Program-made: the position numbers and the translations under genes | NCBI GenBank assembly: GCA_009785705.1 | Contig: WQVS01000086.1 | Coordinates: forward strand, 1-5,701 | DNA length: 5,701 bases | Direction: 5' to 3' | Origin: Coriobacteriia bacterium | GTDB taxonomy: Bacteria > Actinomycetota > Coriobacteriia > WRKU01 > WQUG01 | The notes under the pieces: model-generated | Seen by the model: the letters and a program-made list of their open reading frames with translations, nothing else | What the model was told of the DNA's origin: nothing | Database searches by the model: none | Part shown: positions 5,701 to 5,701 of the stretch, one piece after another | Numbering within the stretch: the stretch's first letter is position 1 | How the letters are laid out: each line of letters opens with the position of its first letter

Positions 5701-5701
5701 A

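Overview
This is a bacterial window of moderate GC, judged by eye. Dense Shine-Dalgarno sites, sigma70-type promoters, a lipoprotein and an FtsX/MacB-type exporter, with GTG and possibly TTG starts, point to a Gram-positive lineage. The coiled-coil plus ABC1-kinase gene pair and the GC suggest a relative of Coriobacteriia (Actinomycetota) or of the Firmicutes. That placement is inference, because there is no rRNA or marker gene to settle it. There are no mobile elements, tRNAs, rRNAs or CRISPR arrays.

Positions 1-1620 (minus strand) hold an ABC exporter operon: an FtsX-type permease and, 28 bases downstream of it, the first 25 codons of its ATPase, cut by the window edge. The divergent gap 1621-1932 holds a good promoter for this operon (TTGACC, 18 bases, TATACT) whose spacer contains a perfect 14-base palindrome, a likely operator. 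It also holds a weaker candidate promoter facing the other way.

Positions 1933-3363 (plus strand) hold one radical SAM protein with an N-terminal B12-binding-like fold that lacks the cobalamin-ligating DxHxxG motif. It is a single gene of unknown substrate. It converges on a small acidic lipoprotein gene (3360-3773, minus) so tightly that the two stop codons share two bases.

From the right edge leftwards (minus strand) runs a second operon: possibly the last 14 codons of an unseen gene, then a 114-residue coiled-coil (phasin-like) protein, then an ABC1/UbiB/AarF family kinase-like protein that lacks the usual C-terminal membrane helices. It ends at a perfect 13-bp GC-rich hairpin. The close spacing suggests that the coiled-coil protein and the kinase work together.

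No completely new system is evident. The most interesting points are the palindromic operator of the exporter, the kinase/coiled-coil pair, and the cobalamin-motif-less radical SAM enzyme with its overlapping convergent neighbour.
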